A DNA stretch of 64,000 bases. It comes from Shimwellia pseudoproteus (GTDB lineage: Bacteria; Pseudomonadota; Gammaproteobacteria; Enterobacterales; Enterobacteriaceae). Positions 1 through 10,813 of this stretch are shown in pieces. The notes beneath the pieces were generated by a model. That model did not search any database, was not told the origin of the DNA, and saw nothing but the letters and a program-made list of their open reading frames with translations. The stretch lies in contig NZ_WBXP01000005.1 of NCBI RefSeq assembly GCF_016415625.1, positions 60,583-124,582 of the forward strand. Direction: 5' to 3'. The first letter of the stretch is position 1, and every line of letters starts with the position of its first letter. A program made the position numbers and the translations under genes.

Positions 1-254
1 CGGAAGATCGGTGAAAAAGCCGCATCCCCAACAATACCACCCAAAATTGCCACCGCGTTAAGGCCGATTTGAACCACGGTAAAGAAGGTGCCGGGGTTTT
101 CCTGCATCTTCAATACCCGCTGGGCATTGATATCGCCTTCATCCGCCAGCAATTTCAGTTTAATTTTGCGGGATGCTGCCAGCGAGATCTCAGAGATCGA
201 GAAGAAGGCACTGATGGCGATCAGACTAAGTATAACTAATATACTGTTTAACAT
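1..254 (-). CDS. ytfL: YtfL-type inner-membrane CBS-domain protein, N-terminal part only
   Basis: The reverse strand reads ATG at 254 and stays open to the window edge, giving about 84 N-terminal residues that begin MLNSILVILSLIAISAFFS. A hydrophobic helix (about residues 3-20) is followed by a basic stretch and the sequence FFTVVQIGLNAVAILGGIVG, a second membrane helix. This is the start of the UPF0053/CNNM-like family (DUF21 membrane domain, then CBS and CorC_HlyC domains in full-length members). The remainder lies outside the window. ytfL next to msrA, on the same strand, is the E. coli arrangement. Members of this group are proposed inner-membrane ion or polyamine exporters; that role is family knowledge and cannot be tested on this fragment. 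Confidence 0.85.
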   Translation of the reverse strand, partial: MLNSILVILSLIAISAFFSISEISLAASRKIKLKLLADEGDINAQRVLKMQENPGTFFTVVQIGLNAVAILGGIVGDAAFSPIF

Positions 255-476
255 ATTTTATCCGGCTGCTATAGCCAGAGCCTCGGAGGGAAGTTGATAA
301 TTTGTATAACAAAATTAACAGCCGATCCGCAGGAAATGGACCGGCAATTTTCGGGAGTAGTATAGCGTAACCACCGGTCACGCTGCCAGCAAAGCACAGT
401 GCGTCCGCACTGTCTGAGTGCTGAAACCGGCTACCGTACAGGGATTTAGCCTTTTCGGATAGGGGGCCGGTGATGA

Positions 477-1112
477 TTATTGTGGTGGCAGGCAGACACC
501 GATACCACCAAGGCCGCAATAACCATGCGGATTTTTGTGCAGATATTGCTGGTGTTCATCTTCGGCGTAATAGAATGGCGCCGCCCCGGTAATCTCAGTG
601 GTCACCACGCGGTTATCACCGGCGTTGGCCATCGCTTGCTGGAAGCGCGCCAGGCTATCCCGGGCTGCGGCGTCCTGGGCCGGGGATAACGGATAAATCC
701 CGGAACGGTACTGAGAGCCCTGATCATTGCCCTGGCGCATGCCCTGTGCAGGGTCGTGATTTTCCCAGAACACCTGCAGCAACTGGCGATAACTTACTAC
801 CGCGGGATCAAAGACCACCCGTACTGCCTCAGCATGGCCGGTCTGGCCGGTGCAGACTTCGCGATATGTCGGATTGGGGGTGTAGCCCCCGGTGTAACCG
901 GCAGCGGTGCTGTAGACGCCGGGCTGCTGCCAGAACAGTCGCTCTACCCCCCAAAAACAGCCCATGGCAAACAGCGCCACCTCCATGCCGTCGGGAACAT
1001 GGGTCATAGAGTGATGAGTAACACTGTTCAGGGTGGTGACCGGCATCGGCGTGTTACGGCCAGGTAACGCATCAGAGGCGCTAATCAGTTGTGATTTATC
1101 AAACATTTTCAT
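477..1112 (-). CDS. msrA: Peptide methionine-S-sulfoxide reductase A
   Basis: Reduces the S-epimer of methionine sulfoxide in proteins and free Met(O), repairing oxidative damage in the cytoplasm with thioredoxin as reductant. The 211-residue product has the catalytic motif GCFWG with nucleophilic Cys52, and the recycling cysteines Cys199 and Cys207 in the C-terminal [11 protein letters not shown] segment, as in E. coli MsrA. The open frame extends 26 codons further upstream, but I chose the ATG at 1112 because the protein then aligns end to end with the 212-residue E. coli enzyme and a GGGAG lies about ten bases before it. It diverges from tamA; about 320 bases with both promoters lie between. 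No oddities seen. Confidence 0.95.
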   Translation of the reverse strand: MKMFDKSQLISASDALPGRNTPMPVTTLNSVTHHSMTHVPDGMEVALFAMGCFWGVERLFWQQPGVYSTAAGYTGGYTPNPTYREVCTGQTGHAEAVRVVFDPAVVSYRQLLQVFWENHDPAQGMRQGNDQGSQYRSGIYPLSPAQDAAARDSLARFQQAMANAGDNRVVTTEITGAAPFYYAEDEHQQYLHKNPHGYCGLGGIGVCLPPQ

Positions 1113-1436
1113 TACGGCAATTCTCCCGGTGGAAAGAAAAAGGCCAGATATCAGGACGCAGGTTGTAACCCTGGCGTTATTTGCAGACAATAACCGAATT
1201 ATTGCCTGTAATCTGGCAAATACACTATAGAAAAACGAAGCGTTGTTACGAAAACGCTAAACTGAATGTTATCGCCTACCGTTATCTATACGACAGCGGC
1301 GGGCAAGACGGTGAAAGCGTCGCTATTGTGTATCAGAATTATTGAGATTGTTTTGTGTTTTTCAACCTATTGTTGGTTGATTGTTAAACCGCGGAGCGGT
1401 ATTGGTTTTTTTAGGGTGAGGGACTCAGGAGAAGAC
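1113..1436. other. Divergent msrA-tamA intergenic region
   Basis: This 324-base stretch separates the divergent starts of msrA and tamA and must carry both promoters. It contains AT-rich segments (for example around 1190-1235 and 1340-1400) but I could not single out a -35/-10 pair with confidence. Two open frames run into it as upstream extensions of msrA and tamA; neither looks translated, because the good Shine-Dalgarno sequences are at the internal starts. Confidence 0.5.
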
Positions 1437-3170
1437 GTGCCACAACTACGAACGATATGTATTGCTGGCCTGTGCCTGGCAAGCGGGGCGGTAAATGCAG
1501 CCAGTATTCGATTGCAGGTGGAAGGGCTATCCGGACAACTGAAAAAGAACGTCAGGGCACAGTTATCCACTATTGAAAGCGATGAGGTCACCCCTGATCG
1601 CCGTTTTCGCGCACGCGTTGATGATGCCATTCGTGAGGGGCTGAAGGCGCTGGGTTACTACGAGCCACAGATTGATTTTGATTTGCGCCCGCCCCCGGCC
1701 AAAGGGCGGCAGGTGCTGATAGCCAAGGTAGACCCGGGCCAGCCTATCTTAATTGGCGGCACGGATGTGGTGTTTCGCGGCGGTGCGCAAACCGATAAAG
1801 ACTACCTGGACCTCCTGACCAAGCGGCCGAAAATTGGCACGGTGCTGAACCACAGCGATTATGATGGTTTTAAGAAAGACATCACCAGCGTCACCCTGCG
1901 CAAAGGGTATTTTGACGGTGAGTTCAAAAAGCATCAGTTGGGCGTCTCGCTCGATCGCCACCAGGCCTTCTGGGATATTGATTACGACAGCGGTAAACGC
2001 TACCGGTTTGGGACCGTCACGTTTGAGGGCTCACAAATCCGTGACGAATATCTTCAGGCGCTGGTCCCTTTTAAACCCGGCGATTATTACACCTCCGCCG
2101 ATCTCGGTGAGCTGAACCGCCGCCTTTCCGCCACCGGCTGGTTTAACTCTGTGGTGGTGGCGCCGGAGTTTGATAAATCCAGAAAAACCAAAGTGCTGCC
2201 GCTGCACGGTGTGGTGAGCCCGCGAACTGAAAACTCCATCGAAACCGGTATTGGCTACTCCACCGATGTCGGGCCGCGGCTGACCACTTCCTGGACCAAG
2301 CCCTGGGTCAACACCTATGGGCATAGTCTGACCTCCAGCATCAGCGTTTCCGCACCGGAGCAGACCCTCGATTTCAGTTATAAGGTTCCGCTGCTGAAAA
2401 GCCCCCTTGAGCAATATTATCTGTTCCAGGGTGGCTACAAAAATACCGACCTGAACGATACCAAATCTGACTCCACCGCCCTGGCGGCCTCCCGTTACTG
2501 GGAGATGACCAGCGGCTGGCAACGGGCTATCAATATGCGCTGGAGCCTCAGCCACTTTACCCAGGGGGAAGTGACCAACACCACCATGCTGTTTTATCCG
2601 GGGGTCAGCTTAAGCCGCACCCGTTCCCGGGGCGGGCTGATGCCGACCTGGGGGGATTCACAGCGCTACTCGCTGGATGTGTCCGATACCTCATGGGGTT
2701 CCGATGTGGACTTCGCGGTGATCCAGGCACAGAACGTCTGGATCCGCACCCTGTTTGAAAAACACCGCTTTGTGTTCCGCGGCAACCTTGGCTGGATAGA
2801 AACCAACGACTTCGAGCGGGTACCGCCGGATCTGCGTTTCTTCGCCGGTGGTGACCGCAGTATTCGTGGTTATGACTATAAAAAAATCTCCCCGGAGGAC
2901 AGCAGCGGCAAGCTGACCGGTGCGTCCAAGCTGGCAACCGGCTCCATTGAATACCAGTACAACGTGACCGGTAAATGGTGGGGGGCGGTATTTGTCGACT
3001 CTGGCGAGGCGGTCAACGATATCAAGCAAAGTGATATTAAAACCGGCGCCGGTGTCGGGGTGCGTTGGGCATCTCCGGTGGGGCCCGTTAAGCTCGATTT
3101 CGCAGCCCCAATAGGGGACAAAGACCAGCATGGGGTGCAGTTCTATATCGGGTTGGGGCCGGAATTATGA
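1437..3170 (+). CDS. tamA: TamA, Omp85-family outer-membrane translocation and assembly module
   Basis: TamA is the outer-membrane partner of TamB. The complex spans the envelope and has been implicated in autotransporter assembly and anterograde phospholipid transport. The GTG at 1437, preceded by AGGAG with good spacing, gives 577 residues, identical in length to E. coli TamA; the longer frame from 1266 would add 57 residues without a ribosome site. Visible parts: a signal peptide ending near VNAAS, three POTRA domains (about residues 22-265), then a 16-strand Omp85 barrel carrying the conserved RSIRGY lid-lock motif and ending in a terminal strand FYIGLGPEL. The stop overlaps tamB by four bases, so the two are translationally coupled. 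Confidence 0.95.
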   Translation: MPQLRTICIAGLCLASGAVNAASIRLQVEGLSGQLKKNVRAQLSTIESDEVTPDRRFRARVDDAIREGLKALGYYEPQIDFDLRPPPAKGRQVLIAKVDPGQPILIGGTDVVFRGGAQTDKDYLDLLTKRPKIGTVLNHSDYDGFKKDITSVTLRKGYFDGEFKKHQLGVSLDRHQAFWDIDYDSGKRYRFGTVTFEGSQIRDEYLQALVPFKPGDYYTSADLGELNRRLSATGWFNSVVVAPEFDKSRKTKVLPLHGVVSPRTENSIETGIGYSTDVGPRLTTSWTKPWVNTYGHSLTSSISVSAPEQTLDFSYKVPLLKSPLEQYYLFQGGYKNTDLNDTKSDSTALAASRYWEMTSGWQRAINMRWSLSHFTQGEVTNTTMLFYPGVSLSRTRSRGGLMPTWGDSQRYSLDVSDTSWGSDVDFAVIQAQNVWIRTLFEKHRFVFRGNLGWIETNDFERVPPDLRFFAGGDRSIRGYDYKKISPEDSSGKLTGASKLATGSIEYQYNVTGKWWGAVFVDSGEAVNDIKQSDIKTGAGVGVRWASPVGPVKLDFAAPIGDKDQHGVQFYIGLGPEL

Positions 3171-6100
3171 GTTTATGGAAGAAGATCAGCCTCATTTTAC
3201 TGCTGGTGCTGGTGGTTATCATCGGCGCCGTGGGCTTCCTGGTGGGGACCACCACCGGGCTACATATACTGTTTAACGCGGCCAACCGCTGGGTGCCTGG
3301 CCTGGATATCCGCAGCGTAACCGGGGGCTGGAAAGATTTGACCCTGAAAGGGGTTAGCTATCAGCAGCCCGGCGTGGCGGTGAATGCCGGTGAGCTGCAC
3401 CTGTCGGTGGGGCTGAGCTGCCTGAAGCGCAGCAGTTTCTGTGTGAATGATCTGGCGCTGAAAGATATCAATGTCGCCATCGACACCAGCAAAATGCCCC
3501 CGTCCGCGCCAGAAGCGCCAGACGAGGACGCCGGCCCGCTGGATCTCAGCACCCCGTATCCGATTAGCCTGAGCCGGGTGGCCCTGAATAACGTCAATGT
3601 GAAAATCGACGATACCACCGTCTCGGTGCTGGACTTTACTACCGGGATGACCTGGGAGGACCGCAATATGGTCCTTAAGCCCACCTCTCTTGCCGGGTTG
3701 TTGATTGCCTTGCCGAAGGTGGCAAAAGTGGCGCAAGAAAACGTGGTGGAGCCGAAAGTCACCGCCCCTAAACCGGACGAGCTGCCGCTGGGCGAGACCC
3801 TGAAGCAGCTGTTTGCCAAACCGCTGCTGCCGGAGATTGCCGATGTGCATATCCCGGTAAACCTGACTATCGAATCGTTCCAGGGCAAGCAACTGCGCCT
3901 GACTGGCGACACCGATGTGACGGTAAAAAGCCTGCTGCTGAAGGTGAGCAGTGTGGACGGGCTGATGCACCTCGACACCCTGGATGTTGACGCCAACGAA
4001 GGGACGGTTAACGCCACCGGTAAAGCCGAACTGCGTGATAACTGGCCGGTGGATATCACCCTTAACAGTACCCTGAATGTCGACCCTATCAAGGGCGAAA
4101 AAGTCAAAATGCAGGTTTCCGGTGCCCTGCGTGAAAAGCTGAATGTCGGGGTTAACCTTTCCGGGCCGGTCGATATGCAACTGCGGGCAACCACTGAGCT
4201 GGCCACCGCCGGCCTGCCGCTGAACCTTGAGTTACTCAGCAAGCAGTTGTACTGGCCCTTTACCGGCACCCGCCAATTCCAGGCGGACAACCTCGCCCTG
4301 AAGCTCAGTGGTAAAGCGACGGATTACACCCTGTCGCTGCGCGGCGCGGTGAAGGGGGAACAAATTCCCGCCACCGGTATTACCCTGGATGCCAAAGGCA
4401 ACGCCCAGCAAGTCAGCCTCGATAAGTTGAGCCTGGCGACCTTACAGGGGCATGTGGATCTTAAGGCATTGCTCGACTGGCAGCAGGCCATTAGCTGGCG
4501 CGGTGAGCTGAGCCTGAACGGTATCAATACCGCGAAACAGTACCCGGAATGGCCGTCGAAACTTGACGGGGTGATCCAGACCCGCGGCAGCCTGTATGGC
4601 GGTAGCTGGCAGATGGAGATCCCGAAAATCCAGCTGAACGGGAATGTGAAGCAAAATGCCGTGAAGGTGGAAGGCCAGGCCAAAGGCAACAGCTATATGC
4701 AATGGCTGATCCCCGGGCTGCATGTGGCCCTGGGGCGCAATACTGCTGACATCAAAGGGGAGCTGGGGGTCAAAGCACTCAACCTCGATGCGACCATTGA
4801 TGCCCCGGGCCTGAATAATGCGCTGCCGGGGTTAGGCGGCACCGCGAAAGGGCTTATCAAAATACGCGGCGATGTTAAGGCGCCGCAACTGCTGGCAGAT
4901 GTCACCGCCAGCAACCTGCGCTGGCAGGAGCTCTCCGTGGCCAGTGTGGTACTGAAAGGGGATGTGACCTCCAGCGAGCAAATTGCCGGGGCCCTGAACC
5001 TGCGGGTAGAGCGTATTACTCAGCCGGGGGTAAAACTCGGCCTGGTAAGCCTGGATGCCAAAGGCAATGAACAGCACCACCAGCTGGCCCTGCGCATCCA
5101 GGGCGATCCGGTTTCTGGTCAGTTGGATCTGAGCGGCAGTTTTGATCGTAAAGAACAGCGCTGGCGCGGGGAGTTAACCAATACGCGTTTTGCTACCCCG
5201 GTGGGACCGTGGTCCCAGCGCGGGGCGATCAGCCTTGATTACCGTAACGCGCAACAGTCGATAGCCATTGGTCCCCACTGCTGGGTGAACCCGGATGCCG
5301 AGCTGTGCGTGCCCCAGACCATTGATGCCGGGGCCAAAGGCCACGCGGCGATTAATCTTAACCGCTTTGATTTGGCGATGATCAAACCCTTTATGCCGGA
5401 GGCCACGCAGGCAAGTGGGGTATTTAGCGGTAAGGCGGATGTGAAGTGGGACACCACCGCACCGGGGCTGCCACAGGGGAGTGTTACCCTGTCTGGCCGC
5501 GGGGTGAAGGTGACCCAGGACGTGAATGGCGCGCCGCTGCCGGTGGCCTTCGATACCCTGAATCTGACGGCCGACCTGCATAATAACCGTGCCCAGTTGG
5601 GCTGGCTGATTCGCCTGACCAATAACGGCCAGCTGGAGGGGGATATCCAGGTGGCGGACCCGGAAAACCGGCGTAACCTGTCCGGCAGCGTGAATATGCG
5701 TAACTTCTCGCTGGCGATGGTTAACCCTATCTTCTCCCGGGGCGAAAAAGCCCAGGGGATGTTGAACGCAAACCTCACCCTCGGGGGCAATGCCGAGCGG
5801 CCGCAGCTGTTCGGGGATTTACGCCTCACCGGGCTGGACATTGACGGCAACTTTATGCCGTTTGATATGCAGCCCAGCCAGGTGGCGATGCGCTTTAACG
5901 GCATGAGTTCGGTGCTGAACGGCCAGGTGGTGACCAAACAGGGTTATATCAATCTGACCGGGAATGCGGACTGGAGCCAGCTTGATAACTGGCGGGCACG
6001 TATCGCAGCCCAGGGGACCAAAGTCCGGGTTACTGTCCCGCCGATGGTGCGGGTGGATGTGTCACCGGATGTGGTGTTTGAGGCCACGCCGAAGTTGTTC

Positions 6101-6946
6101 AGCCTGGAGGGCAATGTGGATGTGCCCTGGGCACGTATCGTGGTCCACGATGTGCCTGCCAGCGCGGTAGGGGTGTCCGGTGATGAAGTGATGCTGGATA
6201 AAAACCTGAAGCCGGAAAAAGCCCAGAGCGCCGGGATCCCGATTAACAGCAATCTGAATATCCACGTCGGTAATGATGTGCGCCTCGAAGCCTTTGGCCT
6301 GAAAGCGCGCCTGACCGGTGACCTTAAAGTGGTACAGGATCAGCAAGGGCTGGGGCTGAATGGCCAGATTACTATCCCGTCCGGCCGTTTCCACGCCTAT
6401 GGTCAGGATCTGATTGTCCGTAAAGGGGAGCTGTTGTTCTCCGGGCCGCCGGATCAGCCGATCCTCAACATCGAGGCAATCCGTAACCCGGAAGCCACCG
6501 AGGACGATGTCACCGCCGGGATCCGGGTGACCGGGCCTGCGGATCAGCCGAAAGCCGAAGTGTTCTCTGATCCCGCGATGTCCCAGCAGGCTGCACTCTC
6601 TTACTTGTTACGTGGCCAGGGCCTGGACAGCACCGAAAGTGACAGTTCCGCCATGACATCAATGTTGATCGGCATGGGGCTTGCGCAAAGTGGTCAGGTT
6701 GTGGGTAAAATCGGGGAAACATTTGGCATCAGTAATCTGGCGCTGGATACCCAAGGTGTGGGAGACTCCTCACAGGTGGTAGTGAGTGGTTACGTACTGC
6801 CGGGTTTACAGGTGAAGTACGGTGTTGGTATCTTCGACTCGCTGGCAACACTGACACTGCGTTATCGTCTGATGCCTAAACTGTATTTGGAAGCGGTGTC
6901 TGGTGTTGATCAGGCGCTTGATTTGCTCTATCGATTTGAGTTTTAG
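3167..6946 (+). CDS. tamB: TamB, AsmA/VPS13-like periplasm-spanning lipid-bridge protein
   Basis: Inner-membrane-anchored partner of TamA. The 1259-residue length equals that of E. coli TamB. One N-terminal transmembrane helix (about residues 7-28) is followed by a very long region of repeating amphipathic beta strands forming a hydrophobic groove, and a C-terminal DUF490/TamB domain (about residues 900-1259) that contacts TamA and ends in an aromatic FEF. The groove is now viewed as a conduit moving phospholipids to the outer membrane, overlapping in role with YhdP and YdbH. The ATG overlaps the tamA stop (ATGA). ytfP follows after two bases, giving a tamA-tamB-ytfP operon. Confidence 0.95.
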   Translation: MSLWKKISLILLLVLVVIIGAVGFLVGTTTGLHILFNAANRWVPGLDIRSVTGGWKDLTLKGVSYQQPGVAVNAGELHLSVGLSCLKRSSFCVNDLALKDINVAIDTSKMPPSAPEAPDEDAGPLDLSTPYPISLSRVALNNVNVKIDDTTVSVLDFTTGMTWEDRNMVLKPTSLAGLLIALPKVAKVAQENVVEPKVTAPKPDELPLGETLKQLFAKPLLPEIADVHIPVNLTIESFQGKQLRLTGDTDVTVKSLLLKVSSVDGLMHLDTLDVDANEGTVNATGKAELRDNWPVDITLNSTLNVDPIKGEKVKMQVSGALREKLNVGVNLSGPVDMQLRATTELATAGLPLNLELLSKQLYWPFTGTRQFQADNLALKLSGKATDYTLSLRGAVKGEQIPATGITLDAKGNAQQVSLDKLSLATLQGHVDLKALLDWQQAISWRGELSLNGINTAKQYPEWPSKLDGVIQTRGSLYGGSWQMEIPKIQLNGNVKQNAVKVEGQAKGNSYMQWLIPGLHVALGRNTADIKGELGVKALNLDATIDAPGLNNALPGLGGTAKGLIKIRGDVKAPQLLADVTASNLRWQELSVASVVLKGDVTSSEQIAGALNLRVERITQPGVKLGLVSLDAKGNEQHHQLALRIQGDPVSGQLDLSGSFDRKEQRWRGELTNTRFATPVGPWSQRGAISLDYRNAQQSIAIGPHCWVNPDAELCVPQTIDAGAKGHAAINLNRFDLAMIKPFMPEATQASGVFSGKADVKWDTTAPGLPQGSVTLSGRGVKVTQDVNGAPLPVAFDTLNLTADLHNNRAQLGWLIRLTNNGQLEGDIQVADPENRRNLSGSVNMRNFSLAMVNPIFSRGEKAQGMLNANLTLGGNAERPQLFGDLRLTGLDIDGNFMPFDMQPSQVAMRFNGMSSVLNGQVVTKQGYINLTGNADWSQLDNWRARIAAQGTKVRVTVPPMVRVDVSPDVVFEATPKLFSLEGNVDVPWARIVVHDVPASAVGVSGDEVMLDKNLKPEKAQSAGIPINSNLNIHVGNDVRLEAFGLKARLTGDLKVVQDQQGLGLNGQITIPSGRFHAYGQDLIVRKGELLFSGPPDQPILNIEAIRNPEATEDDVTAGIRVTGPADQPKAEVFSDPAMSQQAALSYLLRGQGLDSTESDSSAMTSMLIGMGLAQSGQVVGKIGETFGISNLALDTQGVGDSSQVVVSGYVLPGLQVKYGVGIFDSLATLTLRYRLMPKLYLEAVSGVDQALDLLYRFEF

Positions 6947-6948
6947 CA

Positions 6949-7296
6949 ATGCGAATATTTGTCTATGGCAGTTTACGACGCAAACAAGGCAACAGCCACT
7001 GGATGACGAATGCTCAGCTTTTGGGTACGCACAGTATTGAAAACTATGCGCTGTATTCCATTGGGCACTATCCTGGCGCCGTACCGGGTGAGGGTCATGT
7101 TACCGGTGAAGTATACCGCGTGGATGCGGCTACCCTGTCTGAGCTGGATGCGTTGCGTACCACGGCGGGTGAGTATTCCCGCCATCTGATTCAGACGCCT
7201 TACGGTAGTGCATGGATGTATGTCTACCAGCGCCCGGTGGAAGGGCTAAGGCGTATTGAGAGCGGTGACTGGCTGGATCGGGAGCAGTATCTCTGA
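6949..7296 (+). CDS. ytfP: Gamma-glutamylcyclotransferase-fold protein YtfP
   Basis: A 115-residue cytoplasmic protein of the GGCT-like/AIG2 fold. The N-terminal FVYGSLRRKQGN loop is the conserved substrate-binding signature (YGSL), and an acidic residue in the GEV/ELDAL region corresponds to the family's general acid position. Related eukaryotic proteins act on gamma-glutamyl amines, but the substrate of bacterial YtfP is not established. It starts two bases after tamB and is followed by a strong bidirectional terminator, so it ends the tamA operon. E. coli carries the chpBS toxin-antitoxin genes after ytfP; they are absent here, and ppa follows directly. Confidence 0.9.
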   Translation: MRIFVYGSLRRKQGNSHWMTNAQLLGTHSIENYALYSIGHYPGAVPGEGHVTGEVYRVDAATLSELDALRTTAGEYSRHLIQTPYGSAWMYVYQRPVEGLRRIESGDWLDREQYL

Positions 7297-7320
7297 TCGT
7301 GCTGGCTGCCGGTACACCAT

Positions 7321-7350
7321 AAAAAAACCCTGCCAGATGGCAGGGTTTTT
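7321..7350. terminator. Bidirectional intrinsic terminator between ytfP and ppa
   Basis: An A-run, the stem AAACCCTGCC/GGCAGGGTTT with loop AGAT, and a T-run, symmetrical on both strands. It lies between the convergent ends of ytfP (7296) and ppa (7371) and would stop transcription from both sides. Confidence 0.9.
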
Positions 7351-7370
7351 GTTTTCGGCCCCGGGGGGAA

Positions 7371-7898
7371 TTATTTCTTCGCGCGTTCGAAAGAGGCAAT
7401 GATTTCAGCTTTCGCCGCGGCGGCATCAGCCCAGCCTTCTACTTTCACCCATTTGCCTTTTTCCAGATCTTTATAGTGCTCAAAGAAGTGACCAATCTGC
7501 GCTTTCAGCAGCTCAGGCAGGTCGCTCACGTCTTTGATATTATCGTATTCTTTGCTCAGTTTGGTGTGCGGCACCGCAACCACTTTCGCGTCTTCGCCAG
7601 ACTCGTCAGTCATTTTCAGTACCCCAACCGGACGGCAGCGAACCACGGAACCCGGCTGCAGCGGATACGGGGTCGGAACCAGTACGTCAACCGGGTCACC
7701 GTCCAGAGACAGGGTGTGGTTGATGTAGCCGTAGTTGCACGGATAGAACATCGCTGTGGACATGAAACGGTCTACAAACAGCGCGCCGCTCTCTTTATCC
7801 ACTTCATATTTGATAGGATCGGCGTTTGCCGGGATCTCGATGACGACGTAGATATCTTCCGGCAGATCTTTACCGGCTGGTACGTTGAGTAAGCTCAT
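7371..7898 (-). CDS. ppa: Inorganic pyrophosphatase (family I)
   Basis: Hydrolyses pyrophosphate to two phosphates, pulling biosynthetic reactions forward; a cytoplasmic Mg-dependent hexamer in E. coli. The 175-residue product has the family I signature [15 protein letters not shown] with its metal-binding aspartates, and the PCNYGYI motif. It begins [19 protein letters not shown], nearly identical to E. coli Ppa (176 residues). An AGGAAA-type ribosome site precedes the ATG at 7898. It converges on ytfP across a shared terminator and diverges from ytfQ over a 396-base control region. Confidence 0.96.
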   Translation of the reverse strand: MSLLNVPAGKDLPEDIYVVIEIPANADPIKYEVDKESGALFVDRFMSTAMFYPCNYGYINHTLSLDGDPVDVLVPTPYPLQPGSVVRCRPVGVLKMTDESGEDAKVVAVPHTKLSKEYDNIKDVSDLPELLKAQIGHFFEHYKDLEKGKWVKVEGWADAAAAKAEIIASFERAKK

Positions 7899-8057
7899 GT
7901 CTGTTTCCTTTAACTATGTGCAAACAAGTGGCGGTATTATAGCGAACTGCGTCGGAATGTCTTCGCCTGTTTTCGCCCCAGCCCGCATGTAGACAGGGAT
8001 TTACCGCCAGATGACAGCTTGAAAATCCATATCCTCAGGCGGATTTTATATAAAAAT

Positions 8058-8073
8058 TTGGAAGCGATTACAA
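8058..8073. promoter_or_regulatory. Putative GalR/GalS-type operator upstream of ytfQ
   Basis: TTGGAAGCGATTACAA matches 10 of the 12 fixed positions of the GalR/GalS operator consensus GTGNAANCGNTTNCAC, including the central CG. YtfQ binds galactofuranose in E. coli, so control by a galactose-responsive LacI-family repressor is plausible. The site lies about 225 bases upstream of the ytfQ start. Binding is an inference from the motif. Confidence 0.5.
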
Positions 8074-8203
8074 ATTCCTGATTACCAGTAAAATACCCAT
8101 AAAAAACAATGTCTTTTCTGTGTTTTTCTCACCAACTGACCGGTATGGTTTTACCGGTTATCAGCGGTACTTTTACGCAACACTATTGCTACTTTTTGAA
8201 TAT

Positions 8204-8230
8204 GTGATGTAACGCATTCCGTTACATCAC
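8204..8230. repeat. Perfect 27-bp inverted repeat upstream of ytfQ
   Basis: Two 11-base arms, GTGATGTAACG and CGTTACATCAC, flank a 5-base centre (CATTC). The element sits 65 bases before the ytfQ start. It could be a repressor operator overlapping the promoter or a hairpin in the 5' leader; no T-run follows, so a terminator is unlikely. I do not recognise the cognate regulator. Confidence 0.55.
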
Positions 8231-8294
8231 CGGTTGTCTATAGTTTCCCGGACGGTGAAAATCTGACCAATAATAACCCGATGAGGATGCCCTT

Positions 8295-9251
8295 ATGTGG
8301 AAGCGCTTACTTCTTGTTACCGCAGTTTGTACAGCCATGTCGTCAGTTGCCAGTGCCGCCCCGCTGACCGTGGGGTTTTCCCAGGTAGGGTCTGAATCAG
8401 GCTGGCGCGCCGCCGAAACCTCAGTCGCAAAAAGTGAGGCTCAGAAACGCGGGATTACGCTAAAAATTGCCGACGGCCAGCAAAAGCAGGAAAACCAAAT
8501 CAAGGCGGTGCGATCGTTTATCGCTCAGGGGGTGGACGCTATCTTTATCGCCCCGGTGGTGGCAACAGGCTGGGAACCGGTGCTGGAAGAGGCCAAAGAC
8601 GCGAAAATCCCGGTATTCCTGCTGGACCGCTCCATTGATGTCAAAGATAAATCCCTCTACATGACCACGGTCACCGCCAACAACGTGCTGGAAGGGCAAT
8701 TAGTGGGGGATTGGCTTATCAAAACCCTCAACGGTAAACCCTGTCATGTTGTTGAGTTGCAGGGCACCGTCGGGGCCAGTGTGGCCATCGACCGTAAGAA
8801 AGGCTTTGCCGAGGCCATCGCCAAAGCGCCGAATATCAATATTATCCGCTCCCAGTCCGGTGACTTTACCCGCAGCAAGGGCAAAGAGGTGATGGAGAGT
8901 TTTATTAAGGCAGAGAATAACGGCAAGAATATCTGCATGGTCTATGCCCATAACGACGATATGGTTATCGGGGCTATTCAGGCCATCAAAGAAGCGGGGC
9001 TGAAACCCGGCAGCGACATTCTGACTGGCTCCATTGACGGGGTGCCGGATATTTATAAAGCCATGATTGCCGGTGAGGCCAACGCCAGCGTGGAGCTAAC
9101 GCCCAACATGGCAGGCCCGGCCTTTGACGCCCTCGAAAAATACAAGCAAGACGGCACGCTACCGCCGAAACTCACCCTGACGACATCAACGCTGTATCTG
9201 CCGGATACCGCCAAAGAAGAGCTGGAGAAGAAAAAAGGCATGGGCTACTGA
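8295..9251 (+). CDS. ytfQ: Galactofuranose ABC transporter, periplasmic binding protein
   Basis: Periplasmic sugar-binding subunit that delivers galactofuranose to the YtfT-YjfF permease. It is 318 residues, the same as E. coli YtfQ. A signal peptide (about residues 1-21, cleaved after ASA) precedes a type I periplasmic-binding fold (Peripla_BP_4), with conserved segments GFSQVGSESGWRAAE, GVDAIFIAPVV, LDRSIDV and YAHNDDMVIG that line the sugar pocket in this family. GAGGA lies upstream of the ATG. First gene of ytfQ-ytfR-ytfT-yjfF; about 50 bases to ytfR. Confidence 0.95.
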   Translation: MWKRLLLVTAVCTAMSSVASAAPLTVGFSQVGSESGWRAAETSVAKSEAQKRGITLKIADGQQKQENQIKAVRSFIAQGVDAIFIAPVVATGWEPVLEEAKDAKIPVFLLDRSIDVKDKSLYMTTVTANNVLEGQLVGDWLIKTLNGKPCHVVELQGTVGASVAIDRKKGFAEAIAKAPNINIIRSQSGDFTRSKGKEVMESFIKAENNGKNICMVYAHNDDMVIGAIQAIKEAGLKPGSDILTGSIDGVPDIYKAMIAGEANASVELTPNMAGPAFDALEKYKQDGTLPPKLTLTTSTLYLPDTAKEELEKKKGMGY

Positions 9252-9300
9252 CAGCGGCCCGCCGCGGGAGGATTACCGGCGGCGGGCTTCAGGGGGAATT

Positions 9301-10803
9301 ATGGCGGCATGTAATAATCAGGACATCCTGCGCACGGAAGGGCTGAGTAAACATTTTCCCGGGGTAAAAGCGTTAAATGAGGTCGACTTCAGCCTGCGGC
9401 GCGGCGAGATTATGGCGCTGCTGGGGGAGAACGGGGCCGGGAAATCCACCCTTATAAAAGTGCTGACCGGGGTGTACCCCCGGGACAGCGGCACTATCTG
9501 GTTAAACGGCGAGAGCATCTCACCGCACAGCACCGCCCACGCCCAGCAACTGGGCATCGGTACAGTTTACCAGGAGGTCAACCTGCTGCCCACGATGTCG
9601 GTGGCGGACAACCTGTTCATTGGCCGCGAGCCGCGGCGCTTCGGTATGGTCCGGCGGCGGGAGATGGTGCAGCGCGCCAGCGCGTTGATGCGCAGCTGTG
9701 GTTTTGAGCTGGACGTCCGGGAACCCCTTAACCGCTATTCGGTTGCGATGCAGCAAATCGTCGCTATCTGCCGGGCTATCGATCTGTCTGCCAGCGTGTT
9801 GATCCTTGATGAACCCACCGCCAGTCTGGATACCAAAGAAGTCGACATGCTGTTTAGCCTGATGCGCCAGTTGCGGGATCGCGGCATCAGCATGATCTTT
9901 GTGACTCACTTTCTCGATCAGGTCTATCAGGTCAGCGATCGGATCACCGTGCTGCGTAATGGATCGCTGGTTGGGGTGCGCGATACCAGCACCCTGCCGC
10001 AGATAGAGCTGGTGAAAATGATGCTGGGCCGGGAGCTGGATAGCCATGCCCTGCAACGGGCGGGGCGCACCCTGCTGAGCGATACGCCGGTGGCGGCATT
10101 TAAAGATTTCGGTAAAAAAGGGGTGATCGCGCCGTTCTCCCTTGCGGTACGTCCCGGTGAGATTGTCGGCCTGGCCGGGTTACTGGGCTCCGGGCGTACC
10201 GAAACCGCAGAGGTGATGTTCGGCATTAAACCGGCAGACAGCGGCAGTGCATGGATCAAGGGCAAGCGGCGGACCATTACATCCCCCCACCGGGCCTCCT
10301 GCCTTGGGATCGGCTTTTGCCCGGAGGATCGTAAAACCGACGGTATTATTGCGGCCGCCTCGGTACAGCAGAATATTATTCTGGCGCTCCAGGCCCAGCG
10401 CGGCTGGCTGCGGCCGATCCCGCGTAAAGAACAGCGGGCGATCGCTGAACGGTTTATTCGCCAGTTAGGGATCCGCACTACCGGCCCGGATCAACCGCTG
10501 GCGTTTCTCTCCGGCGGTAACCAGCAGAAAGTGTTGCTCTCCCGCTGGTTACTCACCCGCCCTCAGTTTTTGATCCTCGACGAACCCACCCGGGGCATTG
10601 ATGTGGGGGCCCATGCGGAAATCGTCCGGCTGATTGAAACCCTGTGCGCCGACGGGCTGGCCCTGCTGGTTATCTCGTCTGAGCTGGAAGAGCTGGTGGG
10701 CTATGCGGATCGGGTAGTGATTATGCGGGATCTCCGGCAAGTGGCGGAGATCCCGCTCGATGCGCTGTCGGTCAGCGCCATTATGAATGCAATAGCGGCC
10801 TGA
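9301..10803 (+). CDS. ytfR: Galactofuranose ABC transporter, ATP-binding protein
   Basis: Cytoplasmic ATPase with two fused ABC modules, typical of carbohydrate uptake CUT2 transporters (RbsA/XylG/AraG type); 500 residues as in E. coli. Module 1 has the Walker A GENGAGKST and Walker B LILDEPTASL. Module 2 has a degenerate Walker A-like GLLGSGRTE, the signature LSGGNQQKV and Walker B LILDEPTRGID. The asymmetric, degenerate second P-loop is normal for CUT2 enzymes, where one of the two sites hydrolyses ATP. It follows ytfQ and precedes ytfT by ten bases. Confidence 0.95.
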   Translation: MAACNNQDILRTEGLSKHFPGVKALNEVDFSLRRGEIMALLGENGAGKSTLIKVLTGVYPRDSGTIWLNGESISPHSTAHAQQLGIGTVYQEVNLLPTMSVADNLFIGREPRRFGMVRRREMVQRASALMRSCGFELDVREPLNRYSVAMQQIVAICRAIDLSASVLILDEPTASLDTKEVDMLFSLMRQLRDRGISMIFVTHFLDQVYQVSDRITVLRNGSLVGVRDTSTLPQIELVKMMLGRELDSHALQRAGRTLLSDTPVAAFKDFGKKGVIAPFSLAVRPGEIVGLAGLLGSGRTETAEVMFGIKPADSGSAWIKGKRRTITSPHRASCLGIGFCPEDRKTDGIIAAASVQQNIILALQAQRGWLRPIPRKEQRAIAERFIRQLGIRTTGPDQPLAFLSGGNQQKVLLSRWLLTRPQFLILDEPTRGIDVGAHAEIVRLIETLCADGLALLVISSELEELVGYADRVVIMRDLRQVAEIPLDALSVSAIMNAIAA

Positions 10804-10813
10804 GGAGGGGACG

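Larger units (their letters stand above)
7899..8294. other. ppa-ytfQ divergent control region
   Basis: These 396 bases hold no gene. They carry the promoters of ppa and of the ytfQRT-yjfF operon. Two symmetrical elements stand out and are listed separately: a GalR-like half-palindrome at 8058-8073 and a perfect 27-bp inverted repeat at 8204-8230. A smaller symmetry, ACCGGT repeated around TATGGTTTT near 8139-8158, is also present. Confidence 0.6.

Noticed and set aside
1266..1436. A 57-codon N-terminal extension of TamA
   Set aside because: No ribosome site, and the GTG at 1437 gives the exact 577-residue length with a good signal peptide.
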